This document shows positions 18,696 through 27,750 of a stretch of DNA of 64,000 nt, in pieces. Both the position numbers and the translations under genes were made by a program. This DNA comes from Variovorax sp. V213 (lineage in GTDB: Bacteria > Pseudomonadota > Gammaproteobacteria > Burkholderiales > Burkholderiaceae_C), in the NCBI RefSeq assembly GCF_041154455.1, contig NZ_AP028664.1, forward strand, positions 4,961,001 through 5,025,000, written 5' to 3'. The notes under the pieces are model-generated. The model did not search any database and was not told where the DNA came from. It saw only the letters and a program-made list of their open reading frames with translations. Position 1 is the first letter of the stretch, and every line of letters starts with the position of its first letter.

Positions 18696-19178
18696 TCAGG
18701 CTTCCCGGTTTTCCTTGATGTTCCAGGCCAGCACGGTCTCGGCACCCTTGCCGCCCTTGTCCGTCTGCTCCCAGTACTGCTGCTTCACCTTGGCGGCCTG
18801 GAACGCGAACTGCACCAGCACCGCATCGCCGCCCTGCTCGGCCGAGTACTGCACCGAGGTCACCAGCACTTCTTCCAGCGTGACGCGCGTGTATTCGATC
18901 TGCGAGCCCCCCGCCTTGCACACCGACACCTCCACCTTGCTCAGGTGCTTGCCGCTGGCGCAGTTCTTCATCACGGACGGCGCCGCCTTGTCGATGCGCG
19001 CAAGAACCTGCAGGTCGTTGAAGCTCGCCTTGCCCACACCGCCGCCACCGCCGCTGACCATGTTTCCAGGCTGCGTCGCTCCCCATGCAAACGACTTGAT
19101 ATCCGTCCAGTCCTTGTGGTTCGAGTCCTTGGATTCGCCGTTTGCGCCCTCGACGCGCATGAACATGTCTACTGCCAT
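18696..19178 (-). CDS. hcp: T6SS tube protein Hcp (TssD)
   Basis: Hexameric ring protein that stacks into the inner tube and is secreted. The 160-residue protein has the family start MAVDMFMRVEGANGESKD, the IKSFAWGATQPG strand and the KASFNDLQVLARIDKAAP helix region. The C-terminal YWEQTDKGGKGAETVLAWN segment is also typical. There are no C-terminal extensions, so it is not an effector-fused Hcp. It lies 47 bases downstream of tssC and 116 bases upstream of tagJ, the largest gap within the operon core, so hcp may end a separate abundant transcript. Confidence 0.95.
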   Translation of the reverse strand: MAVDMFMRVEGANGESKDSNHKDWTDIKSFAWGATQPGNMVSGGGGGVGKASFNDLQVLARIDKAAPSVMKNCASGKHLSKVEVSVCKAGGSQIEYTRVTLEEVLVTSVQYSAEQGGDAVLVQFAFQAAKVKQQYWEQTDKGGKGAETVLAWNIKENREA

Positions 19179-19225
19179 GATTAACCCCCAAAGTTATATA
19201 TGCCCGATTGCGGGACACCGTTGAA

Positions 19226-20737
19226 CTAGCTGCTGTCCTTCTTGTTGGATGGCAGCTTCGAAACCAGCCGCAACGACACCGTCAGCCCTTCGAGCTGATA
19301 GTGCGGCCGGAGAAAAAACTTGGCGGCGTAATAGCCCGGGTTGTCCTCGATGGCTTCCACCTGGACCTCCGCCGCCGCCAGCGGCTTCATTGCCTTCGTG
19401 TCCTGGGACGACGTGCCCGGGCTGCCGTCCACGTAATTCATGATCCAGTCGTTGAGCCAGCGCTCCATGTCCTCGCGCTCGCGGAACGAACCGATCTTGT
19501 CGCGCACGATGCACTTCAGGTAGTGCGCGAAGCGGCAGCATGCAAACAGGTACGGCAGGCGCGCCGCCAGGTTGGCGTTGGCCGTGGCGTCGGCGTCGTA
19601 GTACTCGGCCGGCTGCTGCAGCGACTGCGCGCCGATGAAGGCCGCGAAGTCGGAGTTCTTGCGGTGCACCAGCGGCATGAAGCCGTTCTTGGCCAGCTCG
19701 GCTTCGCGGCGATCGCTGATGGCGATCTCGGTCGGGCACTTCATGTCCACGCCGCCGTCGTCGGTCGGGAAGGTGTGCGTGGGCAGGTTCTCGACCGCAC
19801 CGCCCGACTCCACGCCGCGAATGGAAGTGCACCATCCGTACTGCTTGAACGAGCGGTTGATGTTCACGCCCATGGCGTAGGCCGAGTTGGCCCAGGTGTA
19901 GCGGTTGTGCAGGGCCGAGTCGGTTTCTTCCTCGAACTCGAACTCGTCGACCGGATTGGTGCGCGCGCCGTACGGCAGGCGTGCCAGGAAGCGCGGCATG
20001 GCCAGGCCGATGTAGCGCGCATCTTCCGACTCGCGCAGCGAACGCCATGCGGTGTGCTCGGTGTTCTGGAAGATCTTGGTCAGGTCGCGCGGGTTCGACA
20101 GTTCCTGCCACGAGTCCATCTGCATCACGGTGGGCGACGCGCCGGCAATGAAGGGGCAATGCGCGGCCGCGGCGATCTTCGCCATCTCGCCGAGCATCTC
20201 CACATCGGGCGGGCTGTGGTCGAAGTGGAAGTCGCCGATCAGCGCGCCGAAGGGCTCGCCGCCGAACTGGCCGTACTCGTGCTCGTAGATCTTCTTGAAC
20301 AGCGGGCTCTGGTCCCAGCCGATGCCCTTGTGGCGCTTCAGCGAGCGCGCCACTTCGCGCTTGGAGGCGCACATCACGCGGATCTTGAGCTGCTCGTCGG
20401 TCTCGGTGTTGTTGACCAGGTAGTGCAGGCCGCGCCATGCGCCTTCGAGCTGCTGAAAGTCCTCGTGATGCAGGATCTGGTTGATCTGCTCGGAGAGCTT
20501 GCGGTCGATCTCGGTGATGATCGCCTGCACGGTGCGGTAGGCGTCGTTCGAGATGGTGACGGTGCTTTCGAGCGCCTGTACCGCCAGCGTCTTGACGGCG
20601 CTCTGCACCGCCTCGCGGGCCTGGTCGGTCTTGGGCTTGAACTCTCGCTGCAGCAGGTCGGAGAACTCGTTGGGCTCGAGCGCCTCGATGGTGGCGGTCT
20701 GCGCGCGCGCTGCTGTCTGTTTGGATGCGGTGCTCAT
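19226..20737 (-). CDS. tssC: T6SS sheath large subunit TssC
   Basis: Large subunit of the contractile sheath. The 503-residue protein carries the family blocks LEGAWRGLHYLVNNTETDE near residue 98, YGQFGGEPFGALIGDFHF near 155, and the highly conserved C-terminal NPGYYAAKFFLRPHYQLEG near 465. A variable first 35 residues (STASKQTAARAQTATIEAL) follow the usual pattern. The gene starts 18 bases after tssB and is expected to be cotranslated at high level with it. Confidence 0.96.
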   Translation of the reverse strand: MSTASKQTAARAQTATIEALEPNEFSDLLQREFKPKTDQAREAVQSAVKTLAVQALESTVTISNDAYRTVQAIITEIDRKLSEQINQILHHEDFQQLEGAWRGLHYLVNNTETDEQLKIRVMCASKREVARSLKRHKGIGWDQSPLFKKIYEHEYGQFGGEPFGALIGDFHFDHSPPDVEMLGEMAKIAAAAHCPFIAGASPTVMQMDSWQELSNPRDLTKIFQNTEHTAWRSLRESEDARYIGLAMPRFLARLPYGARTNPVDEFEFEEETDSALHNRYTWANSAYAMGVNINRSFKQYGWCTSIRGVESGGAVENLPTHTFPTDDGGVDMKCPTEIAISDRREAELAKNGFMPLVHRKNSDFAAFIGAQSLQQPAEYYDADATANANLAARLPYLFACCRFAHYLKCIVRDKIGSFREREDMERWLNDWIMNYVDGSPGTSSQDTKAMKPLAAAEVQVEAIEDNPGYYAAKFFLRPHYQLEGLTVSLRLVSKLPSNKKDSS

Positions 20738-20755
20738 GGTGGAGGTCCTGTCGGC

Positions 20756-21325
20756 TTACTCGGAAGAGGTGCCGGGAGCGCCCGACTTTTCGTTCGCCGC
20801 TTCCACCGCCTTGGCCACGGCGGGATTGGGTGCGGACGCGAGCGACTTGAGCAGCTCCGGGTTCTGCAGCGCCTGGGCAATCAGCTGCTCGGCGCCGTTC
20901 TTGCCGTCCATGTAGGACAGCAGGTTCGAAAGCTCGGTGCGGGCTTCGAGCAAGTGCTGCAGCGCGCCCACCTGGCGTGCAATGCGCGCGGGCGAGAAGT
21001 CGTCCATGCTGTCGAAGGTGATGTCGACATTCATCTGCCCCTCGCCCGTGAGGGTGTTGGGCACCTGGAAGGCCACGCGCGGCTTGATCGACTTCATGCG
21101 GTCGTCGAAGTTGTCGATGTCCACGGCCATGAAATCGCGATCGGCGAGGTCGGGCATCGGGTCGACCTGCTTGCCCGCGAGATCGGCGATCACGCCCATC
21201 ACGAAGGGCAGCTGGATCTTTCGTTCGCTGCCGTAGATCTCGACGTCGTACTCGATCTGCACGCGCGGCGCCCGGTTGCGCGCGATGAACTTCTGACCAC
21301 TGTTTCTGACACGGTTGTCTGCCAT
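20756..21325 (-). CDS. tssB: T6SS sheath small subunit TssB
   Basis: Small sheath subunit that forms the TssB-TssC heterodimer. The 189-residue protein shows KFIARNRAPRVQIEYDVEIYG in two consecutive conserved pieces at residues 12-32, LPFVMGVIADLAG near 40 and a FMAVDIDNFDDRMKSIKPRV block near 63. The C-terminal helix (about 150-189, ALQNPELLKSLASAPNPA) is longer than the minimum, as in systems where it contacts TagJ or ClpV. Confidence 0.95.
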   Translation of the reverse strand: MADNRVRNSGQKFIARNRAPRVQIEYDVEIYGSERKIQLPFVMGVIADLAGKQVDPMPDLADRDFMAVDIDNFDDRMKSIKPRVAFQVPNTLTGEGQMNVDITFDSMDDFSPARIARQVGALQHLLEARTELSNLLSYMDGKNGAEQLIAQALQNPELLKSLASAPNPAVAKAVEAANEKSGAPGTSSE

Positions 21326-21409
21326 AAGCTTCCTCTTGAATCTCTGTGCGTGTGGGTCGGACCTGCCCTGACTGTCTGTCCTTGTGCTCTCGCGCTGGCG
21401 CCTGCCTCG

Positions 21410-22495
21410 CTACTCGGCCGTGCCGCTGCCGAGCGAACGTCCCGCCAGGCTTTCTATCTTCTGCAAGCCCTCGGGTACGAGTTCTTCGATGATCTGGAAG
21501 AAGTTGAGGTCCAGCAGTCTTTGCGCTCTTCGGATGAGCATCGGTGCCGGGTGGCTGGGCTCGGTGCGCTCCATGTATTGGCACGCCTTTTCCAGCAACA
21601 CCTGCACATCATCACGATTCGATATTTCAATATCTTTAATGCTTGCTACCCGCTGGCCCGACGCGCCGTTCGGGGAGTCCGCGATACCTTGTCCCGATGC
21701 GGCCGCTTGCGCCGGCTTGTTGCCGCCCTCGGCCTGCGATGCTTCGGCCGGCGCCGGCTGCGCCTGCTCGGGCAGCAGCTGGACCACGGTGCGAAGCGAA
21801 CGTTCGAGGCGCGAGAAGTCAGGCGCCCAGCTTTGCCCCAGCGCGCGCTCCGAGGTCTCGCGAATCCGCTGCAGCAACTCCAGCGCCGCATGCAATGCCA
21901 TCACCGGCGCTGCCGCTTTTTCCTGCGCGCGGCGCGCCGCTTCCCGCAGTCGGCCGATGCCGCCCGGGTAATCGATCTGGTCGGCCTTGCTCGAATCGAG
22001 CAGTGCCTCGACTTGCCGCAGGCTCATCGACGCGCCGGCATCCTCGAGCAGGCGTGCGTCGCGCACGCTGCGTCCGAGTCCCTCGGCTTCGGCCAATGCA
22101 GCCAGCGCATTCATGCGCGGCAGCGGGTCTTCGAAATCGCCATCGACAACGCGCGGATGCACGTCGTCCCAATACTTTTGCAGGATGCCGTCGACCACGC
22201 GCAAGCCATCGACATAGCCAGGCAGGCCGCGGCTCTCGGTCCATGCCAGCGTCAGCAGAACCAGCACGCGCACGTCGAGCGTGCGTTGGCACAGCTGCTT
22301 TGCAATGCGCTCGACACGGGCCCAGTCAGGTGGCTCGGCCGGGATGATGGTGGAGCCGAACTGCTGCTCCCGCTTTCCTGTCGCAGCCTGCTGCAGCGCC
22401 ATGAAGTCGGGGTCGTATTCGAGGTCTTCGCCGCACGCTAGCGGGCCTTCAACAGGCGACTGCAATAGTTCTATCTCGCTCGGCGACAACCCCAT
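21410..22495 (-). CDS. tssA: T6SS baseplate-sheath coordinator TssA
   Basis: TssA primes tail assembly. The N-terminal ImpA domain is clear (SPSEIELLQSPVEGPLACGED, then LEYDPDFMALQQAATGKR), and it is followed by a central helical region with an Ala/Pro/Gln-rich linker (about 240-270). The C-terminal helical domain (about 280-360) matches the shorter TssA class with a C-terminal ring-forming domain. The start is uncertain. The ATG at 22495 has GGGAG directly against it, a TTG two codons later (22489) would have ideal spacing, and a TTG at 22522 would add nine residues. It is the first gene of the long minus-strand operon. Confidence 0.88.
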   Translation of the reverse strand: MGLSPSEIELLQSPVEGPLACGEDLEYDPDFMALQQAATGKREQQFGSTIIPAEPPDWARVERIAKQLCQRTLDVRVLVLLTLAWTESRGLPGYVDGLRVVDGILQKYWDDVHPRVVDGDFEDPLPRMNALAALAEAEGLGRSVRDARLLEDAGASMSLRQVEALLDSSKADQIDYPGGIGRLREAARRAQEKAAAPVMALHAALELLQRIRETSERALGQSWAPDFSRLERSLRTVVQLLPEQAQPAPAEASQAEGGNKPAQAAASGQGIADSPNGASGQRVASIKDIEISNRDDVQVLLEKACQYMERTEPSHPAPMLIRRAQRLLDLNFFQIIEELVPEGLQKIESLAGRSLGSGTAE

Positions 22496-22629
22496 CTCCC
22501 TTTTATTAATAACCGTCAACAATGGTTATCTTGAGGGGAACGCGAAGCGCGGTCAACAGCAACACACTGCTACGTGCTGCCTATGAATCACTAAGGAGTA
22601 CAACTCCTTTTAAAGCGTAGAAAGAACGG
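22496..22629 (-). promoter_or_regulatory. Upstream region of the T6SS operon
   Basis: A non-coding stretch of locally low GC upstream of tssA, which makes it the likely promoter of the main T6SS operon. It contains a short perfect stem AAGGAGT-ACA-ACTCCTT at 22593-22609, followed on the plus strand by TT. On the minus strand this lies just past the end of the FAA-hydrolase-like gene, but without a T-run it is a weak terminator at best. I could not assign a convincing -35/-10 pair. Confidence 0.4.
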
Positions 22630-23817
22630 TTACAGCAATCCGCGCCCACCAAGATTGCGCATGAGCGCGCTGAGTCCAAAAGTCCACCGTGGCGCTTGAT
22701 CCGAATGGACCACGCGGTTCACGAGCGCGCCGAGTTCCGGTGCCGCGATGCGCACGCGGTCGCCGACGACGTGGGTGAATCCTTGCCCAGGACCATGACG
22801 GTCTTGTGTCGGCGCGAACATCGTGCCGAGGAACAACATGAAGCCGTCGGGATAGTCATGGTGCGCGCCGATGGCTTGCGAGACCAGGTCGAGCGGATCG
22901 CGGCTGATCTTTGCGAGCGAGCTCGAGCCCTCGAGCGTGAAGCCTTCGGGCCCCGTGACTTCGAGCGCCACCGTGATGCGGCGCACATCGTCGATGCCGA
23001 AATGCGCATCGAACAAGCGGATGAACGGACCGATGGCACAGGAGGCGTTGTTGTCCTTGGCCTTGCCGAGCAGCAATGCGCTGCGGCCTTCGAAGTCGCG
23101 CAGGTTGACGTCGTTGCCGAGCGCCGCGCCGAGTGTCTCGCCGCGGCTGTTGACCGCGAGCACGACCTCGGGCTCGGGGTTGTTCCACACCGATGCGGCA
23201 TGAATGCCCACGTCGGCGCCGGTGCCCACGGCGGAGAGAACCGGCGCCTTGGTGAAGATTTCGGCGTCGGGCCCGATGCCGACTTCGAGGTACTGCGACC
23301 ATGCGCCCTGCCCGATCAAGACCTCCTTGACCTTCGCGGCTTCGGCCGAGCCGGGCACGATGCCCGCAAGGTTGTCGCCGAGCACGCCGCTGAGCGCCGC
23401 GCGCGTGGCCTCTGCGCGCGACGCATCGCCGCGCGCCTGCTCTTCGATCACACGCTCGAGCAGGCTTTCGACAAAGGTCACGCCGCTGGCCTTGATGGCC
23501 TGCAGGTCGCAGGGCGCGAGCAGCCAGGGCTTCGCTTCGTCGCGCGCGGTCGCGTCGCTGTTGGCGAGCACGGCAGCCAGCTCGGCGATGCGCGGGGCCT
23601 TGCCCGCGTTCACTGCGTCGCGCACGCTGGCCGAAGGAGACTCGGCGCGCTCGAGCAAGTCGCTCATGGTCGGCGCCAGCTTGGAGAGATCGTGCAAGCC
23701 GCCCTCATGCACCGCCACGAGAACGGGGCCCACGCCGGGCTGCCAGATGCGGCCGACGAGTGTGGCGCGCTCGGCGTCGCGGGGAAGGCTGGTGGCGGTG
23801 GAAAGGTTCAGGGGCAT
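22630..23817 (-). CDS. Fumarylacetoacetate-hydrolase-family protein
   Basis: A 395-residue FAH-superfamily enzyme. Members hydrolyse or dehydrate 2-oxo acids using a divalent metal. The C-terminal two thirds carry the fold's metal-site region (PEPEVVLAVNSRGETLGAAL near 215, NDVNLRDFEGR near 236) and the TGPEGFTLEGSSSL loop near 298. The N-terminal 80 residues (GRIWQPGVGPVLVAVHEGG) resemble those of AraD1-like FAH proteins active on 2-keto-3-deoxy sugar acids, so a sugar-acid dehydratase or related hydrolase is a reasonable guess. The substrate cannot be read from sequence. It stands between two loci with no obvious operon partner. Confidence 0.75.
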   Translation of the reverse strand: MPLNLSTATSLPRDAERATLVGRIWQPGVGPVLVAVHEGGLHDLSKLAPTMSDLLERAESPSASVRDAVNAGKAPRIAELAAVLANSDATARDEAKPWLLAPCDLQAIKASGVTFVESLLERVIEEQARGDASRAEATRAALSGVLGDNLAGIVPGSAEAAKVKEVLIGQGAWSQYLEVGIGPDAEIFTKAPVLSAVGTGADVGIHAASVWNNPEPEVVLAVNSRGETLGAALGNDVNLRDFEGRSALLLGKAKDNNASCAIGPFIRLFDAHFGIDDVRRITVALEVTGPEGFTLEGSSSLAKISRDPLDLVSQAIGAHHDYPDGFMLFLGTMFAPTQDRHGPGQGFTHVVGDRVRIAAPELGALVNRVVHSDQAPRWTFGLSALMRNLGGRGLL

Positions 23818-23901
23818 GTTGTCTCCGGAGGCACTTGTGGTTCAGGGAACGGACATTCTGAATGAATGTCTCCCTGGCCGCTGGGCGACCGGAGACTGGC
23901 G

Positions 23902-26900
23902 CTACTTGGCGCCGTGGCCGCGAGCCGTACGCACGCGCGCCACTTCGGCCGGCAGGTTCTTCCACGGCGGCTCCTGCGGCGCGAAACGTGCGCGCATGTA
24001 GCCCGCGAGTTCCGCGATCTGCCGGTCGTCGAGCGCCTCGCGGAAGGCCGGCATGAAGCCGATGCCCTGGCTCGCGGGCTCGCGCACGCCATCGAGAATG
24101 GTGCGCAGCAGGTTGTCGGGCCGCGCGCTCGTGAGGTTGCTGTTGAGCGCGAGCGGCGTGTTCACGCCGAGCAGCGTGGGGCCGTCCCCGTCGTGATGGC
24201 ACGAGGCGCAGGCGCTGTCGAACATGCGCTGCGCGGGGCCGAGCAACCGGCCCTGCGTGCGTGCGGCCTTGTCGATCGCTTGTTGCGCCAAGGCCTGCGG
24301 CTCGGCCGCCGGAGCGGGGTTGAAAGAGGCGAGGTACGTGGCCATGGCGCGCACATCGGCATCGGGCACCTGCGCGAGTTCGCGCACCACCTCCGCCATG
24401 GGACCGCCCGCCATGCCGTGGCGCTGCGTATGGCCTTGGCGCAGGTAGCGGTACAGCTCGTCGGCGTCCCATGGCACGGCCGATTTCGAAAGACCGGTGA
24501 GCGCCGGTGCTTCCCAGCCCTCGACCATGGCGCCCGAGAGGAAGGCGCTGCCGCCCTGCTCCGCGCCGAGCGCGTTGCGCGGCGTATGGCACGCGCCGCA
24601 ATGCCCGAGGCCGTTGACCAGATAGGCGCCGCGGTTCCATTCCGCGCTTTGCGTGGCCACAGGCTGCAGCGGCGCCGGATCGTGGAAGAGCGCGTTCCAG
24701 CCGGCCATCAACGGCCGCATGCTGAACGGAAACTCCAGCTCGGCCTTCGGCGTCTCGGCGCGCACCGCGGGCATGGACATGAAGTAGGCGTAGAGCGCCT
24801 GCAGGTCGTCGTCGCTGGTCTTGGCGAAGGCCGTGTACGGAAACGCCGGGTACAGGTGATGGCCGTCGCGCGAGACACCCTCGCGCATCGCGCGCTGGAA
24901 CGCGCTGAACGACCAGCGGCCCAGTCCCGTGTCGGCATCGGGCGTGAGGTTGGTGGTGTAGAGCGTGCCGAAGGGCGTCTCCATCGCGCGGCCGCCCGCG
25001 TTGGGCGCACCGCCCGGTGCGGTGTGGCACACGGCGCAGTCGCCGAGCGCGGCAAGCACGCGGCCGCGTTCGATGGTCGCTTCGCTGTAGACCGGGGCGC
25101 TGAGCGAAACGGGGGCGATGGAAGAGCGCCAGCCGAGCAGGCCGGCGATGAGGCCGATGCCGCCGATGAACAGCGCGGCGCCGGTGGCCCAGAGGCCCTT
25201 GCGCTGGGGCCAGGCTGAATGGCTCCTTCTCCCTCTGGGAGAAGGTTGGGATGACGGTACGACAGCGTCACTGTTCGCAGGCCGCCCTCCCTCACCCCAA
25301 CCCTCTCCCACAGGGAGAGGGGGCAAGTCCGAAGTCAACGGATTCAACGCAGCCAGCACCTTTTCCGGCGTGAACGGCGGCGCGCGGAACCGCACCCCCG
25401 TCGCATCGAAGATCGCATTCGCAATCGCCGCAGTTCCCGGCACCGACGACGACTCGCCCGCGCCCAGCGAGGGTTCCCCGGGCCGAGGCATGTGCATGAT
25501 CTCGACCACCGGCACGTCGCGGAAGTTGACGATCGGGTAGCTGCCCCACTCCCGGCTCGCAACCACGCCGGACGGCAGCACGCCGGGCAGCTGTGCACCA
25601 GCCGCTGCAGCGCCCTGCTGCGGCGCGAACTGCACCTCTTCCATGAGCGCGCGGCTGGTGGTCTGGATCACGTTGCCGTGCACCTGGTGCTCGACGCCCG
25701 CGGGGTTGATCATCAGCCCCGCGTCGTGTCCCACCACCACGCGGCGCACGTGCACTTCGCCGGTCTTGCGGTTGACCTCGACGTCGGCCACCCATGCGGC
25801 CCACGCGGCGCCGAAGCCGGGCCACTTGCTGTGGATGTAGCGCGCGTACGCGAAGCCCTGGCCGAAGAGGATGTCGCCGCCCTCGCCCAGCCCGCCGTCG
25901 GCATTCTCCTCTGGGCCGGTGCGCATGCGCCAGCCGGCCTTCTGCGCGGTGGCCTGCACCAGTTCGACGGCGCGCGGATCGTTCAGGTGGCGCAGGCGGA
26001 ACTGCACCGGATCGACACCGGCCGCGGTGGCCAGCTCGTCGATGTACGACTCGTGCGCGAACGAACTCGGCAACGCCGACACGCCGCGCAGCCACGAGGC
26101 GCGCACGATCGGCGCCATGTCGTTGACCTTCACGCGCAGGTTGTCGACGCTGTAGGGCGGTCGCGCCGTGCGGTCGCCCATCTCGAAGGCCTGCGCCACC
26201 GGTTCGATGGTGCGGGTGAGCAGCAGCGCGAGCGTGGGCGCGCCGTTCGATGGGTACGAGGTCTCGAAGTCGTAGGCCGCGATGCGGCCATCGGCCATGA
26301 GGCCGCCGTCCACTTCCATGAGCTGTGCGGCACCCTTGGGCTCCCAGGCATGCTCCTGCTCGCGCGTGAGTTGCACCCGCACCGGCGCGCCCACGGCGCG
26401 CGCGAGCAGCGCCGCATCGGCCGCGACGTCGTCGGCGCCGTTGCGGCCGTAGCAGCCCGCGGCTTCCATGCGGATGACGTCGACCTGCACGTCGTCCACG
26501 CCCATGAGCTTCGCAAGATCGGCGCGCAGCACGTGGGGATTCTGCGAGCCGGCCCAGCAGCGCAAGACAATGCCCCCACGCTCCCCCACTGCGTGTGGGT
26601 CGCTGCCTCCCGAAGGGGGCGCGTTCCGCCTTGGGAGCGGCCCGGCGGCGGAACCGACGCCGCCGCCCTCCTGCGGCTGCCATTCGGCCAGCGCGCACGA
26701 AGGTCCGATGGACGCGTGCATCTGGTAGGGCCACACGTAGGTGCGATGCATCGGCTGCGCGGCCGCGGCAATCGCACCGTCGACATCGCCTTCATCGACC
26801 AGCAGGCGCTGCGTCGAGGGATTGTCGCGCAGGGCCTGCGCCAGGTCGGAAAGGTCCGGCATGCCGGGCCAACTTTTCCATGTGACGCGCAGTTGGCGCA

Positions 26901-27750
26901 GCGCCTGCTCGGCGTGCTCTTCGCGCTCGGCCACGATGCCGACAAAGTCGCGGATCACGACCACCGCGCGAATGCCGGGAATGTGCGCAATCGACGATTC
27001 GTCCACCGACTCGAGCGTGTTGCCGATGAACTCGCCATGGTCCGCACCGGCATACGGCGGTCGCACCACGCGGCCGTGCAGCATGCCGGGCACGCGCATG
27101 TCGTGCACGAATACGCCCTCGCCCGCGAGCTTGGCAGGAATGTCCACGCGCGACTGGCGCGTGCCGACGATGCGGTAGTCGGCCGGGTGCTTGGGCTCGG
27201 CAGCGCGGTCGAGCCGCAGCACGGTGCGCTGCCCTGCGATCAGCTCGGCGTAGTTGACGCGGCGATCGGGCTCATCGGCCACGCGCACCACGCCGTTGCG
27301 CACCTGCAGCGCTTCCACCGGCGTGCCGAGCCGCTCGGCCGCGCGCGCGAGCAGCCACGCACGCGCCTGCGCGGCGGCCAGGCGCAGTGGCTGCGAATGG
27401 ATCTGGATGGAGGCGCTTGCGATCGTCGCGCCCTGGTTGGGCGCGCGCGCGGTGTCGCCGAGCATCATGCGCACGCAGGGCATGCCGAGGTCGAGCTCTT
27501 CGGCCACGATCTGCGCGAGTGCGGTCTGGATGCCGGTGCCCAGGTCGACGTGGCCGTTGAGCGCCGAGGCGCTGCCGTCGTCCCACACCGCAAGCAGGAT
27601 TTCGTCACCCTCGATGGGATTGCCCGCGACAGCCGTAGGCTGGCCCTTGGCGGGTGGCGGTGCGGGCGGCGTCTCGCGCACGACGAGCAGCACGCCGTTG
27701 GCCGAGAGAAACTCCGCTCGGGTCTGCGGAAGATCGGCGCGCCGCGTCAT
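23902..27750 (-). CDS. nicB: Molybdenum hydroxylase large subunit with three-haem cytochrome c tail (nicotinate dehydrogenase NicB-like)
   Basis: A 1,282-residue xanthine-dehydrogenase-family subunit. The first 800 or so residues form the molybdopterin domains, with MEAAGCYGRNGADDV near 430 and the catalytic-Glu motif LGAGESSSVPG near 763. A membrane-type helix (GAALFIGGIGLIAGLLGW, about 858-875) follows, then a triple cytochrome c region with three haem sites: CAVCH near 903, CGACH near 1050 and CASCH near 1184. This matches NicB of Pseudomonas putida, which oxidises nicotinate to 6-hydroxynicotinate and passes electrons to the respiratory chain. Isoquinoline or aldehyde oxidation by relatives is possible, but the downstream genes favour nicotinate. 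The gene overlaps the 2Fe-2S subunit by 4 bases and contains two in-frame repeat insertions (about 361-395 and 808-845). Confidence 0.8.
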   Translation of the reverse strand: MTRRADLPQTRAEFLSANGVLLVVRETPPAPPPAKGQPTAVAGNPIEGDEILLAVWDDGSASALNGHVDLGTGIQTALAQIVAEELDLGMPCVRMMLGDTARAPNQGATIASASIQIHSQPLRLAAAQARAWLLARAAERLGTPVEALQVRNGVVRVADEPDRRVNYAELIAGQRTVLRLDRAAEPKHPADYRIVGTRQSRVDIPAKLAGEGVFVHDMRVPGMLHGRVVRPPYAGADHGEFIGNTLESVDESSIAHIPGIRAVVVIRDFVGIVAEREEHAEQALRQLRVTWKSWPGMPDLSDLAQALRDNPSTQRLLVDEGDVDGAIAAAAQPMHRTYVWPYQMHASIGPSCALAEWQPQEGGGVGSAAGPLPRRNAPPSGGSDPHAVGERGGIVLRCWAGSQNPHVLRADLAKLMGVDDVQVDVIRMEAAGCYGRNGADDVAADAALLARAVGAPVRVQLTREQEHAWEPKGAAQLMEVDGGLMADGRIAAYDFETSYPSNGAPTLALLLTRTIEPVAQAFEMGDRTARPPYSVDNLRVKVNDMAPIVRASWLRGVSALPSSFAHESYIDELATAAGVDPVQFRLRHLNDPRAVELVQATAQKAGWRMRTGPEENADGGLGEGGDILFGQGFAYARYIHSKWPGFGAAWAAWVADVEVNRKTGEVHVRRVVVGHDAGLMINPAGVEHQVHGNVIQTTSRALMEEVQFAPQQGAAAAGAQLPGVLPSGVVASREWGSYPIVNFRDVPVVEIMHMPRPGEPSLGAGESSSVPGTAAIANAIFDATGVRFRAPPFTPEKVLAALNPLTSDLPPLPVGEGWGEGGRPANSDAVVPSSQPSPRGRRSHSAWPQRKGLWATGAALFIGGIGLIAGLLGWRSSIAPVSLSAPVYSEATIERGRVLAALGDCAVCHTAPGGAPNAGGRAMETPFGTLYTTNLTPDADTGLGRWSFSAFQRAMREGVSRDGHHLYPAFPYTAFAKTSDDDLQALYAYFMSMPAVRAETPKAELEFPFSMRPLMAGWNALFHDPAPLQPVATQSAEWNRGAYLVNGLGHCGACHTPRNALGAEQGGSAFLSGAMVEGWEAPALTGLSKSAVPWDADELYRYLRQGHTQRHGMAGGPMAEVVRELAQVPDADVRAMATYLASFNPAPAAEPQALAQQAIDKAARTQGRLLGPAQRMFDSACASCHHDGDGPTLLGVNTPLALNSNLTSARPDNLLRTILDGVREPASQGIGFMPAFREALDDRQIAELAGYMRARFAPQEPPWKNLPAEVARVRTARGHGAK
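25225..25323. repeat. Translated REP-like doublet inside the molybdenum hydroxylase gene
   Basis: Two inverted copies of a dispersed palindromic element lie about 40 bases apart. The first is the stem CCTTCTCCCTCTGGGAGAAGG (25225-25245) with tail TTGGGATGACGG. The second reads the other way (25285-25323, CCCTCACCCCAACCCTCTCC, then the other stem arm). The same element recurs between genes at 31764-31800 and 41986-42019. Here it keeps the reading frame and encodes the linker between the molybdopterin part and the membrane helix of the NicB-like protein. Confidence 0.85.
26571..26670. repeat. Second translated dispersed repeat inside the molybdenum hydroxylase gene
   Basis: A GC-rich block (GCCCCCACGCTCCCCCACTG, later CTCCCGAAGGGGGCGCG and CTTGGGAGCGGCCCGGCGG) with the look of the intergenic repeat widespread in Comamonadaceae. 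It is in frame and encodes about 33 residues (EGGGVGSAAGPLPRRNAPPS and on) between ALAEWQPQ and IVLRCWAGSQNPH, where relatives run directly from one to the other. Confidence 0.75.

Noticed and set aside
22593..22611. A terminator-like stem AAGGAGT-ACA-ACTCCTT before tssA
   Set aside because: Seven base pairs with only TT after it on the plus strand, where no gene ends, and no T-run on the minus strand. Kept only as a note in the intergenic entry.
25225..25323. The repeat pair as the boundary of two separate genes (hydroxylase and cytochrome c)
   Set aside because: The frame is open across it, no start codon with a ribosome site follows, and fused cytochromes are normal for NicB-like proteins. 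A frameshift-free fusion is the simpler reading.
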